From positions 1-34,495 of the forward strand of contig JAIXTB010000307.1 of NCBI GenBank assembly GCA_027484385.1: a stretch of 34,495 nucleotides of DNA, read 5' to 3'. Position 1 is the stretch's first letter; each line of letters begins with the position of its first letter. Below, in pieces: positions 7,886 through 15,167 of this stretch. The stretch comes from Neisseriaceae bacterium. Lineage in GTDB: Bacteria > Pseudomonadota > Gammaproteobacteria > Burkholderiales > Chromobacteriaceae. The notes below the pieces were generated by a model. It did not search any database, was not told the DNA's origin, and saw only the letters and a program-made list of their open reading frames with translations. A program made the translations under genes and the position numbers.

Positions 7886-8566
7886 CTAGCGCTGCGCGAC
7901 CCGGCCGGGGGCCAGGTAGCCTGCGGCCAACAGTACGGTGATGCACACGGCCGAGATCACGGCCACCAGCAGGTTGGCCACATCGTCTTGCCCGGCCTGC
8001 ACCGCTTCGTACACGGCTATCGACAGGGTCTGGGTTTTGCCCGGAATGCTGCCAGCCACCATCAGCGTGGCGCCAAACTCGCCTAGCGCACGGGCAAAGG
8101 CCAGCAGGATACCGGCCAGAATACCGCGCCAGGCCAGCGGCAGGGTAATGCGGAAAAACACTGCCAGACGGCTGATGCCCAGCACCTGCGCCGCCTGCTC
8201 CTGCTGGCCGTCTACCGCCTCGAACGCCGCCCGCGCCGGCTTGAACACCAGTGGAAACGCCACCACCGCCGCGGCGATGACCGCGCCCTGCCAGCTAAAA
8301 ATCAGGTTAATGCCCCACTGCGCCTGCAGCCAGCCGCCCAGCGCGCCCTGCCTGCCCAGTAACACCAGCAGGTAATAGCCCAGCACGGTAGGCGGCAGCA
8401 CCATGGGCAGCGTCAGCAGCGTGTCCAGCACATCGCGCCCGGGAAAGCGCCCGCGTGCCAGCACAAAGCCGGTCGCCACGCCCGCGAGCCCCGCCAGCAA
8501 GGTGGCCAGACCGGCTACTTTCAGCGACAGCGCCAGGGCGCCCCATACGGTATCCATACCCGGCAT
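7886..8566 (-). CDS. modB: Molybdate ABC transporter permease ModB
   Basis: This roughly 226-residue inner-membrane permease matches ModB throughout: LTLPMVLPPTVLGYYLLVLLG, a hydrophobic FSWQGAVIAAAVVAFPLVF helix and the cytoplasmic EAA loop EQAAQVLGISRLAVFFRITLPLAWRGILAG that docks on ModC, followed by ALGEFGATLMVAGSIPG. The start is ambiguous: a GTG at 8569 directly abuts the modA stop, an ATG lies at 8566 (used here) and another at 8557. The near-zero distance to modA shows an operon with translational coupling. Confidence 0.93.
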   Translation of the reverse strand: MPGMDTVWGALALSLKVAGLATLLAGLAGVATGFVLARGRFPGRDVLDTLLTLPMVLPPTVLGYYLLVLLGRQGALGGWLQAQWGINLIFSWQGAVIAAAVVAFPLVFKPARAAFEAVDGQQEQAAQVLGISRLAVFFRITLPLAWRGILAGILLAFARALGEFGATLMVAGSIPGKTQTLSIAVYEAVQAGQDDVANLLVAVISAVCITVLLAAGYLAPGRVAQR

Positions 8567-8569
8567 CAC

Positions 8570-9322
8570 TCAGGGTTTCTGAAAGCCATAGCGGGCCAGA
8601 ATGGCCTGCCCGGCGGGTGACAACACATAGTCGATAAAGCTTTTGGCCTCGCGCGGGTTGGCCGCAGCGGTGGTGCTAGCAATGGGGTAGCGGATGGCCT
8701 CACCCAGCGGCACGGTAAACGCTACTTTTACCTTGTCGGCCATCTGCCGGGCATCGGTGGCGTACACAAAACCGGCATCCACCTCGCCCCGCGCTACGTA
8801 GTCCAGCGACTGGCGCACGTTCAGCGTGTTCACCGCCTTGGCACTCAGCGCCGGCCACAGCCTGGCCACCTCCAACGCACTCTGGGCATAGCGCCCTACC
8901 GGCACGCTGGCCGGGTTGCCTATCGCCAGCTTGCCGTAAGCAGGCCGGGCCAGCTCGGCCAGGCTTTTCGGGGCCAGTTTGCTAGCGGCCGGCACCACCA
9001 GCACCAGGGTATTGCCCGCAAAATCGCGGCGGCTGGCCGGCTGGATCAGGCCCTGTTTTGCAGCCTGGTCCAGGGTTTCCTGGTCGGCCGAGGCCAGCAC
9101 ATCCACCGGCGCCCCTTTGGCCAGCTGCTGCAGTAGCGCGCCAGAGGCGGCAAAGTTCAGCAGCACCTTGCTGCCGGGGTGCTGCGCCTCGAAGCCCTGC
9201 GCCACGTCTTTAAAAGCATTACTCAGGCTGGCGGCGGCCGATACCGTTATCTCGCCGGCCAGCGCCATACTGCAGGCCAGGCTCAGGCCCATGCTGGCCA
9301 CCAGGGTGTGAATGCGCGTCAT
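8570..9322 (-). CDS. modA: Molybdate-binding periplasmic protein ModA
   Basis: The 250-residue protein has a Sec signal peptide (MTRIHTLVASMGLSLACSMALA, cleavage likely before GEITVS). The mature part is a typical ModA: VSAAASLSNAFKDVAQGFE, NFAASGALLQQLAKGAPVDVLASAD, then NTLVLVVP and the late YPIAS segment. It captures molybdate or tungstate in the periplasm and hands it to ModB. The ATG at 9322 fits the signal peptide; the much longer open frame upstream contains the operator and intergenic DNA and is not coding. A ModE-type box lies about 31-54 nt upstream of the start. Confidence 0.94.
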   Translation of the reverse strand: MTRIHTLVASMGLSLACSMALAGEITVSAAASLSNAFKDVAQGFEAQHPGSKVLLNFAASGALLQQLAKGAPVDVLASADQETLDQAAKQGLIQPASRRDFAGNTLVLVVPAASKLAPKSLAELARPAYGKLAIGNPASVPVGRYAQSALEVARLWPALSAKAVNTLNVRQSLDYVARGEVDAGFVYATDARQMADKVKVAFTVPLGEAIRYPIASTTAAANPREAKSFIDYVLSPAGQAILARYGFQKP

Positions 9323-9352
9323 GTTGCCTTGCTCCGCGTAGGGAAATCGACG

Positions 9353-9376
9353 CGCTATATAAGCACGTATATAGCG
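9353..9376 (-). promoter_or_regulatory. ModE operator (Mo box) upstream of modA
   Basis: CGCTATATA (9353-9361) and TATATAGCG (9368-9376) are perfect inverted 9-bp arms separated by 6 nt. This matches the known ModE recognition pattern of CGnTATATA-type arms with a 6-7 nt spacer. It lies 30 nt before modA, where binding would block the promoter when molybdate is plentiful. Confidence 0.92.
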
Positions 9377-9411
9377 GCAGGCGCAATACGGCAGCATGCG
9401 GCCAACTAGCG

Positions 9412-10206
9412 CTAGGCCTGCGGCCAGATCTGGGCAATATCCGCCACGCACTGCTCGAATAGCGGCTTGCCAAACAGGTAGCCCTGTACCAGATGCACGC
9501 CTATCTCTTGCAGGCAGGCCAGCTCCTCGCGCGTTTCCACACCCTCGGCAATCACGCGGATACCCAGCTCGTCGCACATGCGCACCACGCAGGCCACAAT
9601 CACGCGGCTGGCTTTCTTCTGCTCGATGCCCCGCACCAGCGCCATATCCAGCTTGACGATATCCGGCTGAAAACTGGCCAGCAGGTTCAGCCCGGCGTAG
9701 CCCGCGCCAAAGTCGTCAATCGCCGTCATGAAGCCAATGCGCTGGTAGGCGCTAAACACCTTGGCCAGCCAGCTGCCGTCGTCGATGCGCTCGCTCTCTA
9801 CCGTCTCGAAAATGATCTGGTCTACCGGAAAGCCAAACTGGCGCGCCGCCTGCAGCGTGGTACGTATGCACACCTCGGGGCGGTAAATGGCATTGGGCAG
9901 AAAGTTGATGGACAGCCTGCTGCGCATACCCAGCCGCGCCGCCACCTCGATGGCTTTCACACGGCAAGCCTGGTCAAAACGGTAGCGGTTGGTGTCGTTC
10001 ACCTGCGCCAGTACACTGAACGCCCCTTCGCCCGCCGGGCCACGCACCAGCGCCTCGTGCGCAAAAATGCTACCCGCGCGCAGGTCGATAATGGGCTGGA
10101 AAGCGTAGCTAAAAGAAAAACCCAAGGGCTCGCCATCGCGGCAGTCACCGCAAGGGGGCAAGGCGGCGGTGGAGTCGGTATCAGGGCTGATAGGGATAAG
10201 GTTCAT
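9412..10206 (-). CDS. EAL-domain cyclic di-GMP phosphodiesterase
   Basis: The 264-residue protein is essentially one EAL domain. The catalytic set appears complete: Glu51 of EALVRG, Asn101 in LSINF, Glu134, the Asp164-Asp165 pair in IDDFGAGYAGLN, Lys185 in VKLD, Glu221 in IAEGVET and Gln241 in VQGYLFGKP. It should therefore hydrolyse c-di-GMP to pGpG. A CGDC pair (Cys19, Cys22) just before the domain could bind a metal or sense redox state. There are no membrane segments, so it is cytoplasmic. The gene stands alone between modA and the divergent nemR-like gene. Its partner may be the GGDEF cyclase at 26975-28855, but that is a guess. Confidence 0.93.
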   Translation of the reverse strand: MNLIPISPDTDSTAALPPCGDCRDGEPLGFSFSYAFQPIIDLRAGSIFAHEALVRGPAGEGAFSVLAQVNDTNRYRFDQACRVKAIEVAARLGMRSRLSINFLPNAIYRPEVCIRTTLQAARQFGFPVDQIIFETVESERIDDGSWLAKVFSAYQRIGFMTAIDDFGAGYAGLNLLASFQPDIVKLDMALVRGIEQKKASRVIVACVVRMCDELGIRVIAEGVETREELACLQEIGVHLVQGYLFGKPLFEQCVADIAQIWPQA

Positions 10207-10392
10207 GTGCGTACGGCATCATAATGCGTGAAGGAAGATTTATTGCCAGTATAGGGCAGCTTGCAGGTAATACCGTGGCATTGTCTGTCGTTCCTGCCTA
10301 TGAACGTCGACAATACCCCCACTCTGGCAACGCTTGGCGGTTGTTTTCCAGGTTTATTAAAAATCATGTTCCGGCACTCACCCAAACACCAC

Positions 10393-10408
10393 TAGACTGA
10401 CCAGTCTA
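10393..10408 (+). promoter_or_regulatory. NemR-type operator 1, overlapping the repressor promoter
   Basis: TAGACTGACCAGTCTA is a perfect 7-bp inverted repeat with a 2-bp centre. It covers a weak -35 (TAGACT, 10393-10398) that lies 17 bp before TATCAT (10416-10421), so a bound repressor would occlude the promoter. A second copy of the outer arms TAGAC/GTCTA sits at 11089-11103 before the nitroreductase. Confidence 0.8.
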
Positions 10409-10415
10409 TTTGCAC

Positions 10416-10421
10416 TATCAT
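10416..10421 (+). promoter_or_regulatory. Candidate -10 element of the nemR-like gene
   Basis: TATCAT matches TATAAT at five of six positions and is spaced 17 bp from TAGACT. Transcription would start near 10427-10429, at or next to the ATG at 10429, implying a leaderless message. Confidence 0.45.
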
Positions 10422-10428
10422 GCAGCGC

Positions 10429-11037
10429 ATGGCACGAGAACGACTGCACACCGACACCCGCGAACACATCCTGGCTACTGGCGAGGCGCTGATCCATGGC
10501 CGCAGCTTTACGGCGATGGGCCTGACCGAGCTCTTGAACGAAGCCGGGGTGCCGAAGGGGTCGTTTTATCATTACTTCAAGTCGAAAGAAGACTTTGGCG
10601 TCGCCATGCTGACCCGCTACTTTGCGGTGTACCGCGAGCGTGTTGGCCTGCTGCTGGCCGATGACAGCATGGGTGATGGCCGTGCCCGGCTGCTGGCTTA
10701 CTTTCGGCAATGGCTGGATAACCACGCCCGCTGCGAAGCGCACAGCTGCTTGGCGGTCAAGCTGGCGGCCGAGGTGTCCGACCTGTCCGAGCCGATGCGC
10801 CTGGCACTGCATGAGGGCATGGACGCTATCGTGCACAGGTTGGCCGCATGCATCCGCGCTGGCCAGGCCGATGGCAGCATCAAGCCGCAGCTGCCACCGG
10901 ACGAAACCGCCTACGCGCTGTACAGCCTGTGGCTGGGCGCGGCGCTGATGCAGAAAACCCAGCACAGCCTGCTGCCGCTGCAGGCAGCCATGACGCATAC
11001 CGAAGGCCAGCTGGCGCCCTGCCGCCCGGCAGCCTGA
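10429..11037 (+). CDS. nemR: TetR-family electrophile/redox-sensing repressor, NemR-like
   Basis: The 202-residue protein aligns along its length with E. coli NemR as I remember it: DTREHILATGEAL, the helix-turn-helix AMGLTELLNEAGVPKGSFYHYFKSKEDFGVAML, then CLAVKLAAEVSDLSEPMR and LYSLWLGAALMQK. NemR senses N-ethylmaleimide, quinones, methylglyoxal and hypochlorous acid through Cys106, which can bond to Lys175. Both positions are kept here (Cys107 and Lys176 from the ATG at 10429), and Cys102 is an extra thiol. The start at 10429 matches the NemR length; an ATG at 10420 lies inside the proposed -10. It should repress itself and the nitroreductase-ene reductase genes downstream through the two TAGAC/GTCTA sites. 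Confidence 0.88.
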   Translation: MARERLHTDTREHILATGEALIHGRSFTAMGLTELLNEAGVPKGSFYHYFKSKEDFGVAMLTRYFAVYRERVGLLLADDSMGDGRARLLAYFRQWLDNHARCEAHSCLAVKLAAEVSDLSEPMRLALHEGMDAIVHRLAACIRAGQADGSIKPQLPPDETAYALYSLWLGAALMQKTQHSLLPLQAAMTHTEGQLAPCRPAA

Positions 11038-11048
11038 TACGACACACA

Positions 11049-11077
11049 CCGTTTGCCCATGGGCAGGCGGTTTTTTT
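11049..11077 (+). terminator. Rho-independent terminator after the nemR-like gene
   Basis: The arms CCGTTTGCC (11049-11057) and GGCAGGCGG (11062-11070) pair with two G-U wobbles and are followed by seven Ts (11071-11077). It begins 11 nt after the repressor stop, so the nitroreductase needs its own promoter. Confidence 0.88.
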
Positions 11078-11105
11078 GAAGCACAATCTAGACGACTGGT
11101 CTAAT
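11076..11105 (+). promoter_or_regulatory. Promoter and NemR-type operator 2 before the nitroreductase
   Basis: A -35-like TTGAAG (11076-11081) and a -10-like TCTAAT (11100-11105) are 18 bp apart. Between them, and overlapping the -10, lies TAGACGACTGGTCTA (11089-11103), which shares the TAGAC and GTCTA arms of operator 1 but with a 5-nt instead of a 6-nt spacer. The placement fits repression by the NemR-like protein. Confidence 0.72.
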
Positions 11106-11127
11106 AATTTATTCTTCGGAGCTTGTG

Positions 11128-11868
11128 ATGAACCACGCACTCGAACAGATGCAACAACACCGCAGTATCCGCAGCTACCAGGACAAAGCCGTACCGGCCG
11201 AGGTGCTGGACGCGGTGCTGCGCGCCGCCTGGCACGGCCCTACCTCCATCAACGGCCAGCAGGTGTCGCTGGTGGTGGTACAGGATGCCGCCCGCCGTGC
11301 GCGCATTGCCGAGATCGCCGGCGGCCAACCCTGGATCGCCCAGGCGCCGGTATTCGTTGCGGTGGTGGCCGACTTCTACAAAACCCGCCTGGGCGTGGCT
11401 GCCGCCGGTAGCGAACAAGTAATCCACGACAGCGTGGAAGGCTTTGCCGTGGCCGCCGTGGACGCCGGCATTACCATGGGCAATCTGATGACCGCAGCCC
11501 GCGCCGCCGGCTTGGGCGTGGTGCCGATTGGCGGTATTCGCCGCGACCCGGCTGCCATGATCGAGCTGCTGGGCCTGCCCGAGCTCACCTTCCCGCTGGC
11601 CGGTGTGGTACTGGGCTACAGCGCCGACGATAGCGCCGTGAAGCCGCGCCTGCCGCTGGCTACGTTTGCCCATAGCGAGCGCTACGATGCCGCCGCCCTG
11701 CCCGGCCACATCGCCGCCTACGACCAGACCCTGCAGCAACACTGGCAAAACCTGGGCCGCGCCGACGGCGAGCCTTGGAGCCAGAGCATTGCCCGTTATT
11801 ACCAGCAAGTGTATTTCCCGCAAGTGGCCCCGGTAGCACGCGCCCAGGGCTTTGGATTCGACCGCTAA
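11128..11868 (+). CDS. NADPH-dependent nitroreductase/flavin reductase (NfsA-like)
   Basis: This 246-residue FMN protein of the nitroreductase fold has the N-terminal HRSIRSYQDKAVP motif (FMN phosphate contacts) and a WHGPTSINGQQVSLVVV segment. A dimer-interface helix, DAGITMGNLMTAARAAGLGVVPIGGIRRDP, is followed by an NfsA-like C terminus (LPLATFAHSERYD). Such enzymes reduce nitroaromatics and quinones by two electrons. The ATG at 11128 is preferred over the GTG at 11125 because CGGAG lies 7 nt before it. It begins a unit with the ene-reductase gene 21 nt downstream, both behind the NemR-type operator. Confidence 0.9.
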   Translation: MNHALEQMQQHRSIRSYQDKAVPAEVLDAVLRAAWHGPTSINGQQVSLVVVQDAARRARIAEIAGGQPWIAQAPVFVAVVADFYKTRLGVAAAGSEQVIHDSVEGFAVAAVDAGITMGNLMTAARAAGLGVVPIGGIRRDPAAMIELLGLPELTFPLAGVVLGYSADDSAVKPRLPLATFAHSERYDAAALPGHIAAYDQTLQQHWQNLGRADGEPWSQSIARYYQQVYFPQVAPVARAQGFGFDR

Positions 11869-11889
11869 ACTGCAAGCAAAGGACACCTC

Positions 11890-12990
11890 ATGCAAGCCGA
11901 TAAACTGCTGACCCCCGTGCGCCTGGGCGCCGTGACCCTGAACAACCGTGTGCTGATGGCACCGCTGACCCGCCTGCGTAATACCGAGCCGGGCGACGTG
12001 CCCACCGAGCTGGCCATCGAGTACTACCGCCAGCGCGCCGGTGCCGGCCTGATCATTAACGAAGGCACCCACATCTCCCCTACCGCCAAAGGCTACGCTG
12101 GCGCGCCGGGTATCTACAGCGAGGACCAGATCCAGATGTGGCAGCGCGTGAACGACGCCGTGCACGCCGAAGGCGGCAAGATCGCCATCCAGCTATGGCA
12201 CACCGGCCGCATCTCGCACACCAGCCTGCAGCCGGGCGGCGAAGCCCCGGTGGCACCGTCTGCCATTGCGGCCGACAGCAATACCAATATCCGTGACGAA
12301 AACGGCCAACTGGTGCGCGCCCCGGTATCCACGCCGCGTGCGCTGGAAACCGCTGAAATCGCCGACCTGATCGAAGACTACCGCCGCGCCACCGACAACG
12401 CGCGCCGCGCCGGCTTCGACCTGGTGGAAATTCACGGTGCCCACGGCTATCTGCTGGACCAGTTCCTGTCGCCGGTGGCCAACCAGCGTACCGACCAGTA
12501 CGGCGGCAGCGTGGAAAACCGCGCGCGCATCGTGCTGGAAGTGCTGGATGCGGTAATCGCCGAATGGGACGCCGACCACGTGGGCATCCGCCTGTCGCCG
12601 CTGGGCGTGTTCAACGGCCTGTCGGAAACCGACCAACAGGAGATGGCGCTGTACCTGATTGGCGAAATCGCCAAGCGCGGTATCGCCTTCCTGCACCTGT
12701 CCGAGCCGGACTGGGCCGGCGGCCCGGCCTGGAGCGACGACTTCCGCCAGCGCGTGCGTGCCGTCTACCCTGGCAGCATCGTGGCGGCCGGTGGCTACAC
12801 GCTGGAAAAAGCCGAAAAGCTGATCGGCGCCGGCCTGATCGATGCCGTGGCCTTTGGCCGTAGCTTCATCGCCAACCCGGACCTGCCGGCCCGCCTGGCA
12901 GCCGGTGCCGCGCTGAACCCGCCGCGCCCGGAAACCTTCTACGGCGGTGGTGCCGAGGGCTACACCGACTACCCGGTACTGGGCCAGTAA
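11890..12990 (+). CDS. nemA: Old yellow enzyme family ene-reductase, NemA-like
   Basis: The 366-residue TIM-barrel flavoprotein matches E. coli NemA closely: [39 protein letters not shown], the substrate-binding pair His182 and His185 with Tyr187 in [29 protein letters not shown] and the FMN-phosphate segment [17 protein letters not shown]...[13 protein letters not shown]. It uses NADPH to reduce activated double bonds and other electrophiles such as N-ethylmaleimide. An AAAGGA ribosome binding site precedes the ATG. It follows the nitroreductase by 21 nt, so repression by the NemR-like protein and induction by electrophiles are expected. Confidence 0.94.
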   Translation: MQADKLLTPVRLGAVTLNNRVLMAPLTRLRNTEPGDVPTELAIEYYRQRAGAGLIINEGTHISPTAKGYAGAPGIYSEDQIQMWQRVNDAVHAEGGKIAIQLWHTGRISHTSLQPGGEAPVAPSAIAADSNTNIRDENGQLVRAPVSTPRALETAEIADLIEDYRRATDNARRAGFDLVEIHGAHGYLLDQFLSPVANQRTDQYGGSVENRARIVLEVLDAVIAEWDADHVGIRLSPLGVFNGLSETDQQEMALYLIGEIAKRGIAFLHLSEPDWAGGPAWSDDFRQRVRAVYPGSIVAAGGYTLEKAEKLIGAGLIDAVAFGRSFIANPDLPARLAAGAALNPPRPETFYGGGAEGYTDYPVLGQ

Positions 12991-13041
12991 GCCCACGGCC
13001 CGGCGCGGGTTTGCCCGTATCGGGCACATCACGACGATATT

Positions 13042-13067
13042 GCCTGCGGCCAACGTTGGCCGCAGGC
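13042..13067. repeat. Perfect 26-bp palindrome made of two uptake-like motifs
   Basis: Positions 13042-13067 equal their own reverse complement. The left half contains TGCGGCCAAC (13045-13054) and the right half GTTGGCCGCA (13055-13064), that is, two head-to-head copies of the repeated motif. It sits 16 nt before the DJ-1 gene start and has no T-run, so it is unlikely to be a simple terminator. Confidence 0.9.
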
Positions 13068-13083
13068 CACCACGAGATACACC

Positions 13084-13767
13084 ATGAAAAATGTACTGTT
13101 TGTGCTGACCAGCCACGACCAGCTGGGTGATACCGGCCACAAAACCGGCTTTTGGGTAGAAGAATTCGCCGCGCCTTACTACGTGCTGGCCGACGCCGGC
13201 ATCAACGTGACCCTAGCCTCGCCACTGGGCGGCCAGCCACCCATCGACCCGAAAAGCGCTGACCCGGCGTTTGCCACCCCCGCTACCCAGCGCTTTGACG
13301 CAGACAGCGCGCTGCAAGCCCGCCTGGCCGCTACCCTGCCGCTGGCCAGCGTGGATGCGGCCAACTACGACGCCGTGTTCTACCCCGGTGGCCACGGCCC
13401 GCTGTGGGACCTGGTCGACAATGCCGACTCGCTACGCCTGATCGCCGACACCGTGGCCGCCGGCAAGCCGCTGGGTGCCGTATGCCACGCCAGCGCCGCG
13501 CTGGTGAACGCGCTAGCCGCCGATGGCACGCCACTGGTGGCCGGTAAACAGGTGACCGGTTTCAGCAATACCGAAGAAGACGCGGTACAGCTCACCGCCA
13601 TCGTGCCGCTACTGGTAGAGGACGCCCTGCAAGCCAAAGGCGGCCTGTATAGCAAAGGCCCGGACTGGGCACCGTTTGTACTGGAAGACGGCCTGCTGAT
13701 TACCGGCCAGAACCCGGCTTCGTCCGAAGGCGTAGCGCACGCACTGCTGGCACGCCTGCAAGGCTAA
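13084..13767 (+). CDS. DJ-1/PfpI family protein (Hsp31/glyoxalase III-like)
   Basis: The 227-residue protein has the class I glutamine-amidotransferase-like fold. The nucleophile elbow is GAVCHASAAL with Cys134 and His135, and an acidic residue is supplied by GFWVEEFAAP (Glu26/Glu27). The motif YDAVFYPGGHGPLWDL and the late TGQNPASSEGVAHALL complete the signature. Related proteins detoxify methylglyoxal or glyoxal without glutathione, or repair glycated proteins. It lies 93 nt after the nemA-like gene, perhaps co-transcribed, which fits an electrophile-defence role. The gene is bracketed by two palindromes built from the repeated motif (13042-13067 and 13794-13819). The exact substrate cannot be read from sequence. 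Confidence 0.88.
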   Translation: MKNVLFVLTSHDQLGDTGHKTGFWVEEFAAPYYVLADAGINVTLASPLGGQPPIDPKSADPAFATPATQRFDADSALQARLAATLPLASVDAANYDAVFYPGGHGPLWDLVDNADSLRLIADTVAAGKPLGAVCHASAALVNALAADGTPLVAGKQVTGFSNTEEDAVQLTAIVPLLVEDALQAKGGLYSKGPDWAPFVLEDGLLITGQNPASSEGVAHALLARLQG

Positions 13768-13793
13768 GCTGGCAATCGCTGGCTGAAAAGCAG

Positions 13794-13822
13794 ACAGGGT
13801 TGGCCGCGGCCAACCCTGTTTT
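13794..13822 (+). terminator. Terminator built from two inverted uptake-like motifs
   Basis: Positions 13794-13819 form a perfect 26-bp palindrome, followed by a run of four Ts (13819-13822). GGTTGGCCGC (13798-13807) and GCGGCCAACC (13806-13815) are overlapping inverted copies of the repeated motif. Short arms CAGAC and GTCTG (13791-13795, 13823-13827) offer extra pairing. It begins 27 nt after the DJ-1 stop. Confidence 0.82.
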
Positions 13823-13873
13823 GTCTGGCGCCGGCACTGCCTTGCCGCCGTAGCAAGGGGGAATCTGCCACGC

Positions 13874-13920
13874 CGCTTGCCGCGGCCACCAGCCAGCAGG
13901 GCATGCCGGTACGGCAAGCG
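13874..13920 (-). terminator. Possible long-loop hairpin after the response regulator
   Basis: CGCTTGCCG (13874-13882) and CGGCAAGCG (13912-13920) are perfect inverted arms 29 nt apart, 20 nt beyond the response-regulator stop on the minus strand. There is no T-run, so termination is only a possibility. Confidence 0.3.
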
Positions 13921-13939
13921 TGTTTGCCTGGCCGGTTAC

Positions 13940-15097
13940 TCAGGCTGACGCTTGCTGCGCGTCCGCTGGCAACACGGTTTGCAGCTCGGTGATGGCCTCG
14001 GTCAAGGCATTCTGGAAGTGTTCTTCGGCCAGGCGGCCGGTGGCCAGCTCGTCAAAACCATCACGAATCATGGTGACAATGTCGCGCTCCTGGCGCTGCG
14101 TCAGCCCCATGGACAGCAGCGCGGCCTCTACCCTGTCCAGCACGCTGTTCAGGTGCAAGGTGGCGTCGGCCCGGCTCTGGCGCTGCAGCCGGTCGATATC
14201 GCCCAGTACGCGCCCCAGCTGCGCCACGGTGTCGCTGATGGCACTGCCCTGGCGGCGCGATTGCTGCTCGTATTGCAGGGCATGCAAACGCACCTCGGCC
14301 GACTCGACCAGCACGGCCAGGTGGTCGCGCAGGCGGCCGCAGCGTGCCTCGTCGTGCAAAGGCATATTACTGACAATCAGGTGCAGGCACGGATAGCTGA
14401 TAGACAGGCGGTTCTTGAACTGCACAATGCGCTCCATACCGGCCATATGGTGCAGCACCGAAATCTCCAGCGGCGATACCTGGCCGTGGCTTTTCAGCGC
14501 CAGCGGGGCGGCATCGGTGGGTAGCAGCTGGACCACGCCTTCCACATCGAAAGCCTGCAATGCATCCAGCACAGCCTGCGCCAGTGCCGGGTAATCTGCG
14601 CAGTGGTTAAAGTGCTTGAGAGCATCGATCAGCATGCCGGTTTCACTCATGCTGCTCATGGCCACCATGGCGGTACTGGTGGCGTAACCGGCCTGCTGGC
14701 GCAGCTGCTGGCGCTCGGCCACGTTGTGCAGCACCCGTTCCACTTTGGCCAGCAACACCTGGGGCTCGACAGGTTTATTGACGAAATCTTCCCCCCCCAC
14801 CTCGTAACCACGCACGTGTTCGTCTACCCCATCGAGTGCGGACAGGAACATCACCGGCACATCGGCCAGCGCCGGGTCCGCCTTGATGGTTTCGCACAGG
14901 GTAAAGCCATCCATGGCCGGCATGCGGACATCGGCCAGCAGCAGCGCGGGGGGCTGCTGCCGCATCATGGCCAGCGCGGTTTCCGGGTGGTTGGCAATAC
15001 GCACCGGGTAATGCTGGCCCAGGGTTTCTTCCATAAAACCCAGCATGAATTCATCGTCATCCACCATCAGGATGGGATGCGTGTGGTCTATCGTCAT
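13940..15097 (-). CDS. Response regulator with uncharacterised C-terminal region
   Basis: The 385-residue protein starts with a receiver domain (residues 7-125). The acidic pocket is DDD at 13-15, the phospho-acceptor Asp56 lies in LLADVRMPAMDG, the switch Ser is in FLSALDG and the conserved Lys108 in FVNKPVEP. No DNA-binding, GGDEF, EAL or kinase motif follows. Residues about 150-260 look globular (FNHCADYPALAQAVLDALQAFDVEGVVQLLP, which recalls a GAF-like fold). Residues 265-375 are helical and probably coiled coil, with LHALQYEQQSRRQGSAISDTVAQLGRVLGDIDRLQ. No histidine kinase gene is nearby. The output is probably protein-protein interaction. Confidence 0.85.
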   Translation of the reverse strand: MTIDHTHPILMVDDDEFMLGFMEETLGQHYPVRIANHPETALAMMRQQPPALLLADVRMPAMDGFTLCETIKADPALADVPVMFLSALDGVDEHVRGYEVGGEDFVNKPVEPQVLLAKVERVLHNVAERQQLRQQAGYATSTAMVAMSSMSETGMLIDALKHFNHCADYPALAQAVLDALQAFDVEGVVQLLPTDAAPLALKSHGQVSPLEISVLHHMAGMERIVQFKNRLSISYPCLHLIVSNMPLHDEARCGRLRDHLAVLVESAEVRLHALQYEQQSRRQGSAISDTVAQLGRVLGDIDRLQRQSRADATLHLNSVLDRVEAALLSMGLTQRQERDIVTMIRDGFDELATGRLAEEHFQNALTEAITELQTVLPADAQQASA

Positions 15098-15153
15098 GTC
15101 GTTCTCCTGTTGCCCTGACAGTATAAGCGAACAGCATCACGTTGTATGGTTCA

Positions 15154-15167
15154 CTATTTATAAATAG
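15154..15167. promoter_or_regulatory. AT-rich 14-bp palindrome between the response regulator and glpK
   Basis: CTATTTATAAATAG is a perfect palindrome in an AT-rich part of the 282-nt divergent region 15098-15379. It lies 57 nt from the response-regulator start and about 210 nt from glpK. It could be a regulator site; a CATAAT (15201-15206) with weak TTATTA (15177-15182) 18 bp upstream may be the glpK promoter. Confidence 0.4.
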
